A stretch of DNA of 64,000 bases from Sabellastarte sp. h YS-2021 (taxonomy: Eukaryota > Annelida > Polychaeta > Sabellida > Sabellidae): positions 107,121,793 through 107,185,792 of the forward strand of contig OZ024929.1 in NCBI GenBank assembly GCA_964017235.1. The letters are read 5' to 3'. The position numbers and the translations under genes were made by a program. The first letter of the stretch is position 1, and each line of letters starts with the position of its first letter. The notes below the pieces were generated by a model. It had not been told where the DNA came from. It saw only the letters and a program-made list of their open reading frames with translations, and ran no database searches. Below are positions 43,121 through 54,429 of this stretch, one piece after another.

Positions 43121-43338
43121 CACAGGTGGACACAAAGGTAAATGAATATGAAGATAAATGGTCATCAGAATTTTTCAAATATAACTGGTATAAACAATAA
43201 AATTGCACAAGCTTACTAACAAAACACATTTAAACCAAGTTTATCATGACATTTGTTACAATTTTTGTGCAATTTTGTTGTTTATACCACTTAAATATGC
43301 AACTCTCTGAAGACTGTTTATTTTTGTGTCCACCCATG
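43121..43338. mobile_element. Nearly palindromic MITE, 218 bp, TA duplication
   Basis: Ends CACAGGTGGACACAAA and TTTGTGTCCACCCATG, flanked by TA at 43119-43120 and 43339-43340. A second inner pair (GGTATAAACAATAAAATTGC near 43190 and its complement near 43270) makes most of the element fold back. Tc1/mariner-like. The end motif (GGTGGNCA...AAGATAAA) resembles that of the MITE at 49324. Confidence 0.88.
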
Positions 43339-43820
43339 TAATGTTATATTTACGTGCATGATCATAAGAACTCGTTTCCACTGACTCGTACCCATATCTT
43401 GAACACAAATCCCTATGTTTTCAGTATTCACAGTTCTTCAAATGTTAAAGAAAATTATTAATTTAGGTATCTATAACATGTTATTATATTGTTGGAAACC
43501 CTGTGTAGTTCCATTACCTCCCATTTCCTCAAAAATATTAATGAGTTAGCATGCAAATTTGAAGTATATTGGTTACAAGATACTGTAAGAAAACCTCCAT
43601 GGAATTCTGTGACCTCATATTTCTCATTAATATTAATGAGATCGACACGCAAATTTCTAGTGTATATTGGTTTTTTATGTTTTTCTTAATATTTCTTCAT
43701 AGATATCGATAATCAACATTTTTCTTATGTATAAATGAATCATTTTACTTAACATCTGAATTAAGTGATGTAAATGCCACAAAATACAGAGATTTGTGTA
43801 CCAGGTAGTGGTAACAAGTT
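43339..43820. repeat. Diverged units with GAATATTAATGAGTT
   Basis: Two loose units (about 43480-43580 and 43580-43680) with CCTCATATTTCCTC, AATATTAATGAG and ACGCAAATT. They continue in the inverted-repeat element to the right (43912 and 44044). No gene. Confidence 0.55.
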
Positions 43821-43821
43821 C

Positions 43822-44474
43822 GGTATCCAGATCGTTCGCAGCAAAACGGGTTCACCCCAGTGTAAGAGGAGATCATTCGCCCCACGGAAATCTGTGACTT
43901 CACATCTACTCATGAATATTAATGAATTTGGTGTTACAGTCGTGAGTTCCAGAGTTTAAAGTATCTTATCTTCTTTGAGGCTTCCATTTTATAAAATATT
44001 GCTACAAAACCCTAAGGAAAATCCATGACCTCATATCTTCTCATGAATATTAATGAGTTGGTGCTACTCTCGTGAGTTCTTGAGTTTAAAGTATTTGATC
44101 ATCTTTGAGGCTTCCATTTTGTAGAATATTGCTACAAAACGTGATAAAAAGCATGTGGCCTCATATTTCATAAAGTCTGTATGTGCAAGTACCAGCATCT
44201 GATATTCTATTTGTAAAATATTGCTAGAAAACTTCAATAGTAGTTGCAGTACGAGTAAAGTATTTGTCTCGAATGAGGTTTCAGTAACAATTGTTTTCAT
44301 TGGTTAATTAAATAAATCACGTTTGCAGACAAAAAATAGGCTGGTTGGCTGGACTTTTGTTTGTAAAATATTGTTACAAAATCGTGACCTCATATTTCCT
44401 TCAATAAATTATGGTGCGAATGAACTGATGATCGCATGGGGTGAACCCGTTTTGGTGCGAAACGTCTGGTATTC
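43822..44474. mobile_element. Element with about 38-bp inverted ends, 653 bp
   Basis: GGTATCCAGATCGTTCGCAG at the left and its partner (inverted: GAATACCAGACGTTTCGCAC) at the right both continue into CAAAACGGGTTCACCCCA. The inside holds two to three copies of ATGAATATTAATGA and TTTGAGGCTTCCATTTTGTA units. No target duplication is obvious, so superfamily is undecided. Confidence 0.7.
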
Positions 44475-45488
44475 ACAAGTTCTACATATACCCCTAAGAA
44501 TTGTTGTACATTTGTAGTGCATTTCTTTGGTTAGTGTTGAGCACTAGTCTAAATTTAATACAACTTCCATCCAAATTCCATCCTTTGCCTTCTTCAATAG
44601 TGATATAGCTGTTAGTTGGTGGCAAAATGAGATGCTTTTTCCCATTTGCCTGGATTGACACCCACTTCACCTTGCACGAATTTAAATTAAACTAAATACT
44701 TTACCTTGAAACTTTAGTAGCATGCTTAAGTGAGCTCAAACTAACATCTATTTGGCCATTTTTCAATGCACCGACTGCATGTCCCAAATTGTTATCCATT
44801 TTACAGCATCCGTTTATTCAACTTGTTCAGTCCTCAAATGTACTTCCATTGTTATCAAATTACAATTGTGGAGTGTCATGTGATTATGTCAATATTGTTA
44901 AGCTCTTCTAATGGAAAGCATGAAGATTTGTTTTTCATACACAGAGAAAATACATCTAAATATGCTGCAGCTTTACTCTAAACAGCAATGCAAGTGTTCC
45001 TGCCTGGGCAAGGCAAGTGATAATGGAGAAGGTGTAGAAAATTGATACAGTAACATTTTCAAATGTAGCGTCATTTAACACATTGTCGTAAGAAGCTTAC
45101 TGCATCCCCCTTAGTATTTCATCTGATTGGAGGTGGTAATCACATAATAATATTGAAAACATTGATAATTTCCATGATTTGTTATGAATGACAACCGCTG
45201 TCAGTTCAAACAAAATTTACGCATGCGCCAAAGTCAAAAGATAGTTTCCGCCAATGTTTGTCCTTGCTAAAATTCGGAATTTCCGTTGAGCGATATCATA
45301 AATCGCCCACAAATCGCATAAACTATCGCGTAAATTGATGTTAATGATAGTTAAAAATCGAATACAATATATTCTTGTTTATTAATACTGGGAAATAACA
45401 TATATGTGTAGTTCTAGTGCAATTACGCAGAGGTGATAGCCTGTAATTAGATGCCAAACTTGCCAGCACATGATTACTGACGAACATC
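44475..45488. other. Low-copy spacer, no gene recognised
   Basis: AT-rich, no coding exon with splice borders and no repeat found elsewhere in the window. Local ATCGC/GCGAT-containing motifs occur near 45290-45340. Confidence 0.4.
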
Positions 45489-45819
45489 TGCCACTGTGGC
45501 CTAGCGGGTAACACACTTGTCTAGAAACTCAGAAGACGTGGGTTCAATCCCAGGTACAGGTAGATACATAGTGGCTCGGATGACCACTTAAAATGGCGGT
45601 CCTCTGTCATTGGGTCCTATCCCCAGTGGCAGGTTAAAGAACCTCAAGGACCTTGATAAATGGTCATCCTTGAGCCTCTATCTTCCAATTAATCTAATGT
45701 CAGTTACTTGCGAGTTGGGGCTGTACCTGTACAGTCCGATTGTTTAAATAGCGCTTTGAGTCCTGTAGTATATGGAGATATTGCGCTGAGTATAAATACA
45801 TAATAATAATAATAATAAT
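45489..45819 (+). mobile_element. tRNA-derived SINE with (AAT)n tail
   Basis: The head has A-box GTGGCCTAGCGGGTAAC and B-box GGTTCAATCCCAGGTA (45541). The body includes GCAGGTTAAAGAACCTCAAG and TAGCGCTTTGAGTCCTGTAG, and the tail is a TAATAATAAT run (to 45819). The order tRNA-like head, body, simple repeat tail is diagnostic. It is full length as far as can be judged. Confidence 0.88.
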
Positions 45820-46602
45820 GACCCTCTCTCATTCATAGATAGATAATTACTCTGAAAAGAGATTGAAAATAGTTAACTCAGTAAATTGGACAACTATAAC
45901 TTCAGACCTGACTAAATAAATGTGTCATTTTGGGGTTTTTTGGGTTTTTTTTATCATTTTGACTATAATAAAAACAAACTTCTGGAGAAAAAAAATGTTT
46001 CTGCCTAGCATCACTGCACTACATGGCTGATAATGTGAAAGTTTTTCAAATGACTCTTTTTCTAAATAATCGAAGCTTCCAATAATGGCTAGTATTTGCA
46101 TGGACAAATTTAATGTTTTGAAATTTGTCGGACAAGACTGTTCCAAATCTGCCTGATTTTCAATTTTGGCCCCTAATATCTGAAATGAACAGTAAAGGCA
46201 TAACATACAAACTTCCAAATATCACAACTTTCGGGTGGCACACTACCATATTTTTAGTTGACCTTCCATTAGCTCTCAGAAGTACTTCATTGTTTCAAAT
46301 ATTGAATCAGTTTCAAGTCTCAGATTGAATTTAGGTAAAACTAAATAACCTCAATTGATAAAAATCCATAAAAATGCAGCACTGAAAAAAGCACTGACAG
46401 AAAAAAACTGCAATAAAATTTGAGAGCTTTTGAAACTTTAAGTAACTAGCTCACTCACAAAATGAAAGCATTTTTTTAAATTATGGTGTAAAACAAATAA
46501 TAATAAAGATATTTTGAACAATCGACAATGAGAACTTTACCACTGAAACCCAAAGTAACTAAATTAAAATCTAGAATATCATCTGAACTGTTCTGCTAAT
46601 TT
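45820..46602. other. AT-rich spacer, nothing recognised
   Basis: No array, transposon end or exon that I can support. Confidence 0.4.
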
Positions 46603-48676
46603 TTAACGCTCGATGATAGGATGTCCGTCTGCCTGTGCACCATTTTGCCCTTATAACTCAAAAACTATAACATCAACCGAGCTCAAATTTGGTGGACAGA
46701 TTGGGGTACAGACGGATTCTTCCAAATTTGGTGCAATTTGTTTGAAAATTAAAGCCAGGAGAGAGTTTTTCTTATTTTTAATTGGGCATTTACAGTGAAA
46801 TCTGCTTCTCTTCATCACATACGTAAAAATCAATATCATGACAGGATTTCTTCCTCATGAATTTTTGTTCAATCTGAATCCCTTGTGGCTGTGAGTGTAA
46901 TGTGTAGAACTTACAATCCTGTGATTGAGGTTCAATACCACTTAGGTCTAGAGTTTTTTAGCAATCTCTTTTAAAGTTTTTGCAAAAAAAAAAGAAAAGG
47001 GAAAAATTTAAAAGCATTTAAAATTTTGCTGACCAAAAAAAAAACTTTAACTAAGATGAGATGTCCAACTTAACAGACAATGATTTTCAATTGGCCATAA
47101 TATAAAGAAATGTGATTCTCTTCATCCCATATGGAAAAAAAATCAATATTTTGCTTTCTGATGATGTCATTACTTAATGATGTCACAATGCAATTGTCAT
47201 TGTGAGGTTACAAACATAGCTTGTGATACTTGCTGTCTTTAGGTAAAAATATTTCTTCTCATTAAATTTATGTCTTAAAATTGACATAAACATAATAAAG
47301 AGGGAGGTGGTGTATTCATAATTTTTATTTTTTTTGTTTTTTTTTTGGTTTTTTTGTTTGTTTCAATTCCTTGACAGACCATCAAAAAAAATTTATCCTG
47401 AGTGATTTTCACCAAGAAGTGGCTTTTAACCAATATTTTTACCTCCACCAGCAGTGTATGTTTTTGTGTGCTTGTTTGTCTATTTGGCTGTCTGTTTTTT
47501 GTGTTTTTGGGGAACAGATCTTTATAAACAGTTAGGGTCAAATTTCCACTGCTTTGTGAGGCCTAATAAGACTAATCATTCCAGGATCGGGATTCTCAAT
47601 AGTTAAGGACCAGATGTATTCCAGTCAAAAGAAGCATATAACTTTCTATCATTTTATTGTAAAAGGTTGATTCACACATCAGCAATACAATCCATTTTGA
47701 ATACAAGTATTAATTTATTACATCTAACCACAAAGCAAAATATTAACAAGTATTTCATATAATCCTTACATTTTAGCAATATGTGTTGATCCAATCATGA
47801 CAGACTATTTTTACCAAAGCTTTCCTCCGATAAAAAGTATGTTTTACCAGTGATTTTTACAACAATTCTTAAGGTTACCAAAACTCTCAAGGTCAGCATA
47901 CAAGGATACATCATTGTCTGTACTTGTATGGAGGTTAAAATATTTGACAGCTCCAAGGATCAATCATTGACAGTTTGTGTTAACCTTGTTTTGCATTCAA
48001 ATAGGAAGGTTACAACATTGATCTTAATCAAGGATGTAGTTATTGCCCAACTTCTCAAGGATACAACTGTACTAAATATGAGACAGCTATATAAGTTAGC
48101 ACCAGTTAAAAGACAATCAGTGAAATGCTACATTTTGGCCTAGAAAGGTTATCTTAACAAAATAAAGATTTTATAGCCGTAATAATGGCCAAAGGAAGAA
48201 GTTACTTATTTGGGGGAAAGTTCTGGATCACATTTTGGATAAAAAAGTCATAAATTTTCAGAGTTCCCAATTTCAATGTACTTTAATGACTGGCTTTCTG
48301 CTTGATATTTCTTCAAAAGTAATAAACAAATTTTGATGTTAAATTTTTAGTAGGAAAGGGCTAGCCATGGGAAGAAGTGATTACATTTTAGGAAAGATGC
48401 AGTTAACATTCTTGATACCAATAAACCTCCAAATTTTTTTGGAAATGCCACCATGGTGGACGTGTGTGTTTCTGGTTCACTTTATGCCCATTTTATCAAT
48501 TAACATTTATAATAATGTCAGCTAAAGAGTGAGCCACACTATGTTTTCCTCAGTAGGGAGAAATCCACTGAAAATTAATTTACATGTTTAGTTTTATTTT
48601 ATTGTTTCCCTCACAATACTTTATAACACTTGTGAGACTGATCACATCAAGTGGAGCGTTTTGCTCTCTCTGAGTG
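46603..48676 (-). mobile_element. CTCGAC-end element, third copy (inverted, enlarged)
   Basis: In minus orientation it starts at about 48670 with GCACTCAGAGAGAGCAAAAC and ends at 46603 with the complement of CGTCGAGCGTTAA. It shares the interior of 51823-53174 and 58763-60082 (the AATTGCATTGTGACATCATT and TGGTTAAAAGCC...phrases, the tRNA-like segment). Compared with those copies it is about 750 bp longer, with extra unrelated DNA between about 47540 and 48190. Confidence 0.8.
46884..46943 (+). other. tRNA-like segment inside the CTCGAC-end element
   Basis: GTGGCTGTGAGTGTAATGTG followed about 30 bases later by GGTTCAATACC resembles A- and B-boxes of a tRNA gene. The same segment occurs on the minus strand at 52801-52862 and 59711-59775. 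It is not a functional tRNA: stems do not close. Confidence 0.5.
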
Positions 48677-48830
48677 CATACTTTTCGAAAAGTAATAAAT
48701 TGATCTTTTCTTTTTTATGGGATGGTAAAACTCCTAAGGTAAAAAGACAAAAATATGTCAACATCATAAATGAAAGAGGATTAAAGATACTGGTCAAAGT
48801 TAGAGTTTTACATTACCTTTCAAAGCAAAG
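48676..48830 (+). pseudogene. Fragment of a LINE reverse transcriptase
   Basis: The reading NKLIFSFLWDGKTPKVKRQK followed by YVNIINERGLKIL matches the segment after the palm of L1-type ORF2, where the pattern F-WxGK-P-KxKR...GGLK is conserved. The comparable place in the LINE at 39895 reads FYKSIWSGKPDKIKR...DGGLSMIEL. Only about 50 codons survive. It abuts the end of the CTCGAC element. Confidence 0.75.
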
Positions 48831-49321
48831 GTCATTTTGGGATAGGTCCTCAGCATTGAAAATACTTTATATTTAAGCTAAAGTGAACATATAATGATCC
48901 AAAAACTAAATATACTAACTTATTTAGGTCATTTTAAATATGTAGAGTAAATTCTGTTGGCTGTATTTCCAGATTCCTAAATCTTCTTGGAAGGATGTGT
49001 TAACTTTGGGCCCAGCTATAATATATTCTTGATTTGGGATGTGGGATAACTGTAGAAGACAATCTAAGTTTTGTCGAAAATTTGATGGGTCGATTTGATC
49101 AATAAACGCCGCGTATTCAGTGGAGATACTGGAAGGTGATATAAACTCGGACAAAAAGTCAGTTATATATTAATATACGAAAAGGTATGTAAGTTCGCCA
49201 TATGTGGTTATCCAGTTATACTTTACTATTGGTATTGAACAACCATAATTTAGTTTGGTACTGAGCACTGTAAGCTGAATGGTGAGCGATAATAAGTACC
49301 TTTGGAGGTCCGCTTTTGGTA
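48831..49321. other. Spacer, nothing recognised
   Basis: A 76-codon open frame on the minus strand (48924-49154) has no recognisable motif and no splice borders that I trust. It is partly disrupted by the MITE to the right. Confidence 0.35.
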
Positions 49322-49323
49322 TA

Positions 49324-49559
49324 CACGGGTGGTCATTAAGATAAACGGTCACGGAGATAAACGGTCTTCAAAGTTTTCAAATTTAAATAGTGTAAATATA
49401 AAAAGCGCAGAAACTAAACAACAAAATAGACTAAAACAACAGTGCTTTCCATGATTTTGGTTTGTGTTATATTGTTGTTTAAACCTTTTAACTGTTTTTA
49501 TGTGGGTATTTCTGAGGACAGTTTATCTCCGTGACCGTTTATCTTTGTGACCACCCGTG
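49324..49559. mobile_element. MITE, 236 bp, about 45-bp inverted ends, TA duplication
   Basis: Left end CACGGGTGGTCATTAAGATA continuing into AACGGTCACGGAGATAAACG. The right end is the near-perfect complement. TA flanks at 49322-49323 and 49560-49561. The element is of Tc1/mariner type, and its interior is a short AT-rich spacer. Confidence 0.93.
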
Positions 49560-49712
49560 TACTTCGTGGAATTTGGATAATATTTTGAATTCGTCTTACA
49601 TAAGACTCTTTAGCTTCCATCCTTCTTTAACTTTCCAAATGACATGTATACCCACACTAGATTATGAATATTTAACACTGCCTTGTACCAATTATCGCAG
49701 GGTATCAATTAT

Positions 49713-50519
49713 TGTTGTGTCGTCTGTTATCGACCGTCGTCTATTATCGACGGCCACGCATTAATACATTGTAGTTCTGTCCACGTGCTTTCCATCTCAG
49801 TAAAAAATAAAATAAACAAGTATTAACCTTTATTTAAAATAAACTATGTGCCTTTGAATGGAAATATTGTTTCAAATTTAATGAAATAAAGTTTGTTAAT
49901 GCATGATGCAGTAAAATCCCGATTTTGGTAAGTGAAATATTTTATCAATTTTTAAAGTAAAATAAAATATGGTTGTCATTGGCAACGCTCATGAATTTCC
50001 GTGAAAAGTGCAAATTTTATCCTCATAAAATAAAGTTATAAAATATTTTATTAAAGACAAATAGATTTATTATATTTATTTTTAGAAATCACTTCACGTG
50101 CATTTTTATTAAATAGACCTTAATGTAATCCATTGTCAATGAAAGCATGCGTTTGTTCATCAGCCAATATAAGAAAAATATGCCATAAAATATTTTTGTT
50201 TTTGGAGGTTATAAAATAAATTAACCATACCCATGATCATTAACATAAAGACACGTGCTTTGTGTGGGCACAAAATGGAAGAAACAGCCTTCAAAACCAA
50301 CTTTAAAATTTAATGACATAATTGCCTAGGAAAACAATTTTATGTGCACACTTTCAAAAAGAATGTTATTTTTGCATTATTATGATATAATGGGAACAGT
50401 TATTCAGTTTATTTGTATAATTATCAATTTACAGATGACAATGTGAAAAATAGACAGTTTAGAATATATTTTGAATACCATTTATATTGATTTTATTTTA
50501 CCGTCGATAACAGACAACC
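49713..50519. mobile_element. Possible element with GTCTGTTATCGAC inverted ends
   Basis: GTCTGTTATCGAC (49722-49734) and GTCGATAACAGAC (50503-50515) are perfect complements about 770 bp apart, and GTCGTC/CGTCTATTATCGACGG beside the left copy is a further half-copy. No clear duplication flanks them. The inside is AT-rich without coding capacity. Confidence 0.5.
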
Positions 50520-50697
50520 ATTTGTAAAATTAGAACACTGTCCATACAGAAATTGAATTGAATGAAAAAAAATAAAATATCTAAAAATATATACCCAATA
50601 TATTTGTTATGGTCAATTAAACAGCATTTTTTTTCTAATTTTAACTTTAAAATACATCAGGGAATGATGAAAGAAATGAAAATGGATTAAAATATGT

Positions 50698-50839
50698 AAG
50701 ACCGTCGGAAACCGGCAACGCAAGGATATCATGAGGAAGAATATTGCAGGGACAAGAGAAAATAAAGACGCCGCTCAGAAAACTGACGGAAGATCTCCCC
50801 ACTGGACCCATGTTTTAAAGGGGGTTTCAACTGAATGTG
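50698..50839 (+). pseudogene. Exon-like reading frame interrupted by a Mutator-like element
   Basis: The plus-strand reading KTVGNRQRKDIMRKNIAG followed by TRENKDAAQKTDGRSP and HWTHVLKGVSTEC is more coding-like (balanced, GC-richer) than its surroundings. It breaks at the element at 50840. After the element and one copy of the duplication it continues for only a few codons (ASLFT) to a stop. I do not recognise it. It might be a terminal exon or a transposase relic. Confidence 0.35.
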
Positions 50840-51331
50840 TAGACCGAGTTTCTGTCCCGTCGCGCATTGCTGTTGATATTTTTGACGGTACGCAATGGCG
50901 AGGGACAGAGCTCCCATGTACTTGTTTTCTGTGTAAATCTTCAACGGCATATTTGTAGACATATTATCACTGGTACAAAGTGTTATTTGCATTCTTTTAG
51001 GTATGTACTTGTGCCGTTCACTAATATTTAATGCCTATCCAACTGTTGTGTATATAGTTCAACCTATTTTTAAAATGTAAACAAATCTTCAACATTACAC
51101 AGCAATCTACAAAAGAAATTCCTGGCTTGCAAAAGCAGTTTAGGGTATCAACACATGTTTTGTAAACAAGATACAGCTATGTAGACATATCATGGAATTT
51201 TTAATGTTGATGCAATAATTTCCCGCAATTCAAAATTTACATAGAAAACAAGTGCATGTGAGCTCTGTCCCTCGCCATTGTGTCCATCAGTATATCAATA
51301 GCAATTGGCGACGTGACAGAAACTCGGTCTA
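50840..51331. mobile_element. Fold-back/Mutator-like element, 492 bp, 9-bp TSD
   Basis: The two arms of about 100 bp (from TAGACCGAGTTTCTGTC inward, through ATGGCGAGGGACAGAGCTC, to CTTGTTTTCTRTGTAAAT) are inverted copies at roughly 85-90 percent identity by eye. Perfect 9-bp flanks CTGAATGTG lie at 50831-50839 and 51332-51340. A 9-bp duplication with long inverted arms is the pattern of Mutator-like elements. No transposase. Confidence 0.93.
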
Positions 51332-51558
51332 CTGAATGTGCCTCTCTCTTCACTTGATCTGAATTGTGATATACATACTACTTGGCGTGGTATCATTGTA
51401 TAAACCTTAACTTGCCACAAAAACAGAAGCTCCAGTATTTATCAACATTTGATATATATGAAAATAAACAAAAAAAAAACATTTGATTGTCATCTCCAAA
51501 ATTGATAAACCTTGTGCATTTTTGCATTTCAGATAAGGAAGTTGCTGTGACAACCAGG

Positions 51559-51720
51559 CCTGGGCAAAATGTATTCGTATTCATAAGTATTCAAATACAT
51601 TTTAAAAAGTATTCAAATTCGAATACTTTTGTGAGAAATGCAAAGTATTCGTATTTTAATACATTTCAAAAGTATTCATATTCATTAATACTTTTATGAA
51701 TACATTTAATATTTTTCACT
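51559..51720 (+). mobile_element. Solo hAT terminus
   Basis: CAGGCCTGGGCAAAATGTAT is a typical hAT end, followed by many ATTCGTATTCATAAGTATTC-like subterminal repeats. The other end is not found nearby; 28450-28575 carries a similar but more diverged pattern. Confidence 0.6.
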
Positions 51721-51822
51721 TTTTGTTGATTTTTTTCACCCTGTACTGACAAGTTTTAGATATAAATATGAAATCTGGCTGTCTATCATTATGTGCCTAG
51801 TAAAACTAACAAGACATATTTA

Positions 51823-53174
51823 ACAAGATGCACTCAGAGAGAGCAAAACGCTCGACTCGATGTGACCAGTCTCACAAGTGTTATAAAGTATAACACACAT
51901 CCATCATGGTGGCATTTCCAGAAATTCTGAAGGCTTCTTGGTATCCAATAGATTAATTGGATCTTTCCTAAACTATAATCACTCCTTCCCATGGCTAGTC
52001 CTTTCCTACTTCAAATTTGACATCAAAATTTATTAATTACTTTTGAAGAAATATGAAGTAGAAAGCTAAAATCATTAAAATACATTGAAATGGGACCTAT
52101 TAAAATTCATGATTTTTTTGTATCCAAAATATGATCCACGTCTTTCCCAAAAATTAGTAATTTCTTCCTTTCACCAGGTCCTACTCACAAATTTTTTATA
52201 AAGATCTGTTCATTAGTTCTGGAGTAATCTAAACACCAAAAACAGGCAGACAAATAGACAAAAAAGCACACAACAAACATAAATTCCTGGTAGAGGTAAA
52301 AATATTGGTTAAAAGCCACTTCTTGGTCAAAATTACTCAGGGTAAATTTTTGTGATGGACTGTCAAGAAATTGAAACAAACAAACAAAAAAAAAACAGAA
52401 ATAAATAAACATGACAAATACACCACTTCCCTCTCAATTGTATTTATGTCAATTTCAAGACATAAATTTAATGAGAAGAAGTATATCACACGTATCACAA
52501 GCTAGGTTTTGTGACCTCACAATGACAATTGCATTGTGACATCATTAAGTAATGACATCATCAGACAGCAAAATATTGATTTTTTTTACTTATGCAATAA
52601 AGAAAATCAGATTTCTCTGTATATGCCCAATTGATCTATTATTGTCCATCAAGTTGAACACTTTATCTTGGTTAAAGTTTTTTTTTTGAACAGTAAAATT
52701 TTAGATGCTGTGTTTTTTTCTTTTCTTTTTAAAAGACCTTTAAAAAAATTGCTAAAAAAATCTAAAACAAAAATTAAAAAAAAAAAAAAAATTTAGAATT
52801 GACTGGTATTGAACCCCAACCATGAGATTACAAGTTCTACACATTACACTCACAGCCACAGAGGATATCTGATGAGACAAGAATTTATGAGGAGGAAATC
52901 CTATCATGATATTGATTTTTGAAGACAAGTAGGTTTCACTGTATATACCCAATTAAAAATTTAAAAACCTGTCTCCTGACTTTAATTTTCAAACAAATTA
53001 CACCAAATTTGGAAGATTCCGTCTGTACCCCATGAAATATCTACCCACCAAATTTGAGCTCGATTGATGGTATAGTTTTTGAGTTATAAGGGCAAAACGG
53101 TGCACAGACAGACAGACAGACAGACTGACAGAAACAAACTGATTACAATAACCCTCTCCTATCGTCGAGCGTTA
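51823..53174 (+). mobile_element. CTCGAC-end element, complete copy 1
   Basis: Begins ACAAGATGCACTCAGAGAGA, with GCAAAACGCTCGACTCGATG close behind. It ends with a CAGACAGACAGACAGACTGA tract, ACAAACTGATTACAATAACC and CCTATCGTCGAGCGTTAA. AACGCTCGA near the left end and TCGAGCGTT at the right end are inverted. The interior holds low-complexity T-runs, a short AATTGCATTGTGACATCATT block and the tRNA-like segment at 52801-52862. No coding frame. Length about 1350 bp. Confidence 0.88.
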
Positions 53175-53435
53175 AATAAATACTCTTAGTCAGTAAATGT
53201 TGTATAACATAATAATGACAGTGTCATGTTGGAACAAATTAGTTAGGATTATAACTTCTTCTCTTACATCTCATAAATGCAATTAGTTTGTGTGTTTAAC
53301 TTTTATATTGATAAAGGATTTCATGTGTGTTTTAATTCACATTGATTTTCATAATGTAGTGTTATGTTATTATAAAATTCATGAAATTATAAACACCAAG
53401 CTACCTACCTTAAAATGACAACTGTGGTTGCCTTG
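53175..53435. other. AT-rich spacer, nothing recognised
   Basis: No gene or repeat supported. Confidence 0.4.
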
Positions 53436-53439
53436 ATTG

Positions 53440-53525
53440 TAGGACAAAAAATAACTGGACAAAAAGTATTTCACCCAGACAAAAAGTAACTGGACAAAAA
53501 GTATCAGACATAGGACAAAAAAGAT
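53440..53525. repeat. Short minisatellite GGACAAAAAGTAnnT
   Basis: About five imperfect 17-20 bp units of GGACAAAAAGTAACT / GGACAAAAAATAACT type. Confidence 0.75.
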
Positions 53526-53734
53526 TTCATTTTTTTAAAATTAGAACATTTTTTGTACAGATAAACTAAATTATATATTACTTAAACTCTTTATATATAT
53601 TTTATGTAAATTTTATATTTTCCATATGGGACATTTGTTACAATGGCATGTACTATAAAAGGGGTCAACAAAAATCTTATATTAGGCTTAGAGATTAATA
53701 TAAGTCCTTGGGCTCTAGTTTCCCTGAATCCGGG

Positions 53735-53815
53735 AAAAAATGCCCCCTGGAAAAAATGCCTCCTAGAAAGAACGCCTCCTGAATATTTTGTGACTAGGAA
53801 AAAATGCCTCCTAAA
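53735..53815. repeat. Short minisatellite GGAAAAAATGCCTCCTA
   Basis: Four units of 16-18 bp (GGAAAAAATGCCCCCT, GGAAAAAATGCCTCCTA, GAAAGAACGCCTCCTG, AGGAAAAAATGCCTCCTA). The last is separated by about 18 bp. A lone related unit (GCAGAAATGCCGCCTAG) lies near 32300. Confidence 0.7.
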
Positions 53816-53869
53816 AAAATTTTTTTTTTCAACTTGTAAATATGTTATATATGAAAACTAGTGCAGTGA

Positions 53870-54037
53870 ACGAGTACTCGAGCCTCGATAGATGAGTCGA
53901 TCTTTGCTAGTACTAGAGTCCATTTTAAATCCTCGGTTACTCGCGAGGTATTGTATTATCGCCCACGTAATGAAACGCTTGTGTAAAATATGCTGCATTT
54001 CAGCATTTCCTTCACATAATATCAATTAAAGTTGTTA
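53870..54037 (+). mobile_element. Probable solo hAT end
   Basis: TAGTGCAGTGAACGAGTACT followed by CGAGCCTCGATAG and CTCGGTTACTCGCGAGG resembles hAT termini (compare TAGTGCAGTAACGA at 22047). No right end or duplication; it runs into the TATCCCC-hairpin element. Confidence 0.45.
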
Positions 54038-54039
54038 TT

Positions 54040-54415
54040 GTATCCCCGACGCGAAGCGGGGATACTATGGATTCATCGTCGTCCGCGCCCTCGTCCGCGT
54101 CCGCGGAGATTTCTTGTTAGCGACCTACAGTCCACATTTCTTTCCGGATTTCTTTCATATTTGGCAGGTGGCTTGATATGGTAGAGGACTGGCCACCCTA
54201 TCTTTTTGGTAGGCTTTATGTCTAAATTAGGCCTGTGGTAGACAAAAATGTCTAAAATGTGGAATATTGCTTGTTAGCGACCTACAGTCCACATTTCTTT
54301 CCAGATTTCTTTCATGTTTGGCAGGTGGCTTGGTATGCTAGAGGACTCGCCACCCTATCTTTTTGGTAGGCTTTATGTCTAAATTAGGCCTCTGGTAGAC
54401 AAAAATGTCTAAAAT
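54040..54415 (-). mobile_element. TATCCCC-hairpin terminus with a 157-bp repeat
   Basis: Hairpin GTATCCCCGAC-GCGAA-GCGGGGATAC (54040-54065), then GGATTC, a CGTCCGCGCCCTCGTCCGCG tract and two units starting TTGTTAGCGACCTACAGTCC at 54114 and 54271. Inverted relative to the copy ending at 14985. Confidence 0.82.
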
Positions 54416-54429
54416 GCATTAAAATTCAT

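Noticed and set aside
45489..45560. Possible tRNA gene on the plus strand
   Set aside because: It is the tRNA-like head of a SINE with an (AAT)n tail; the cloverleaf is incomplete.
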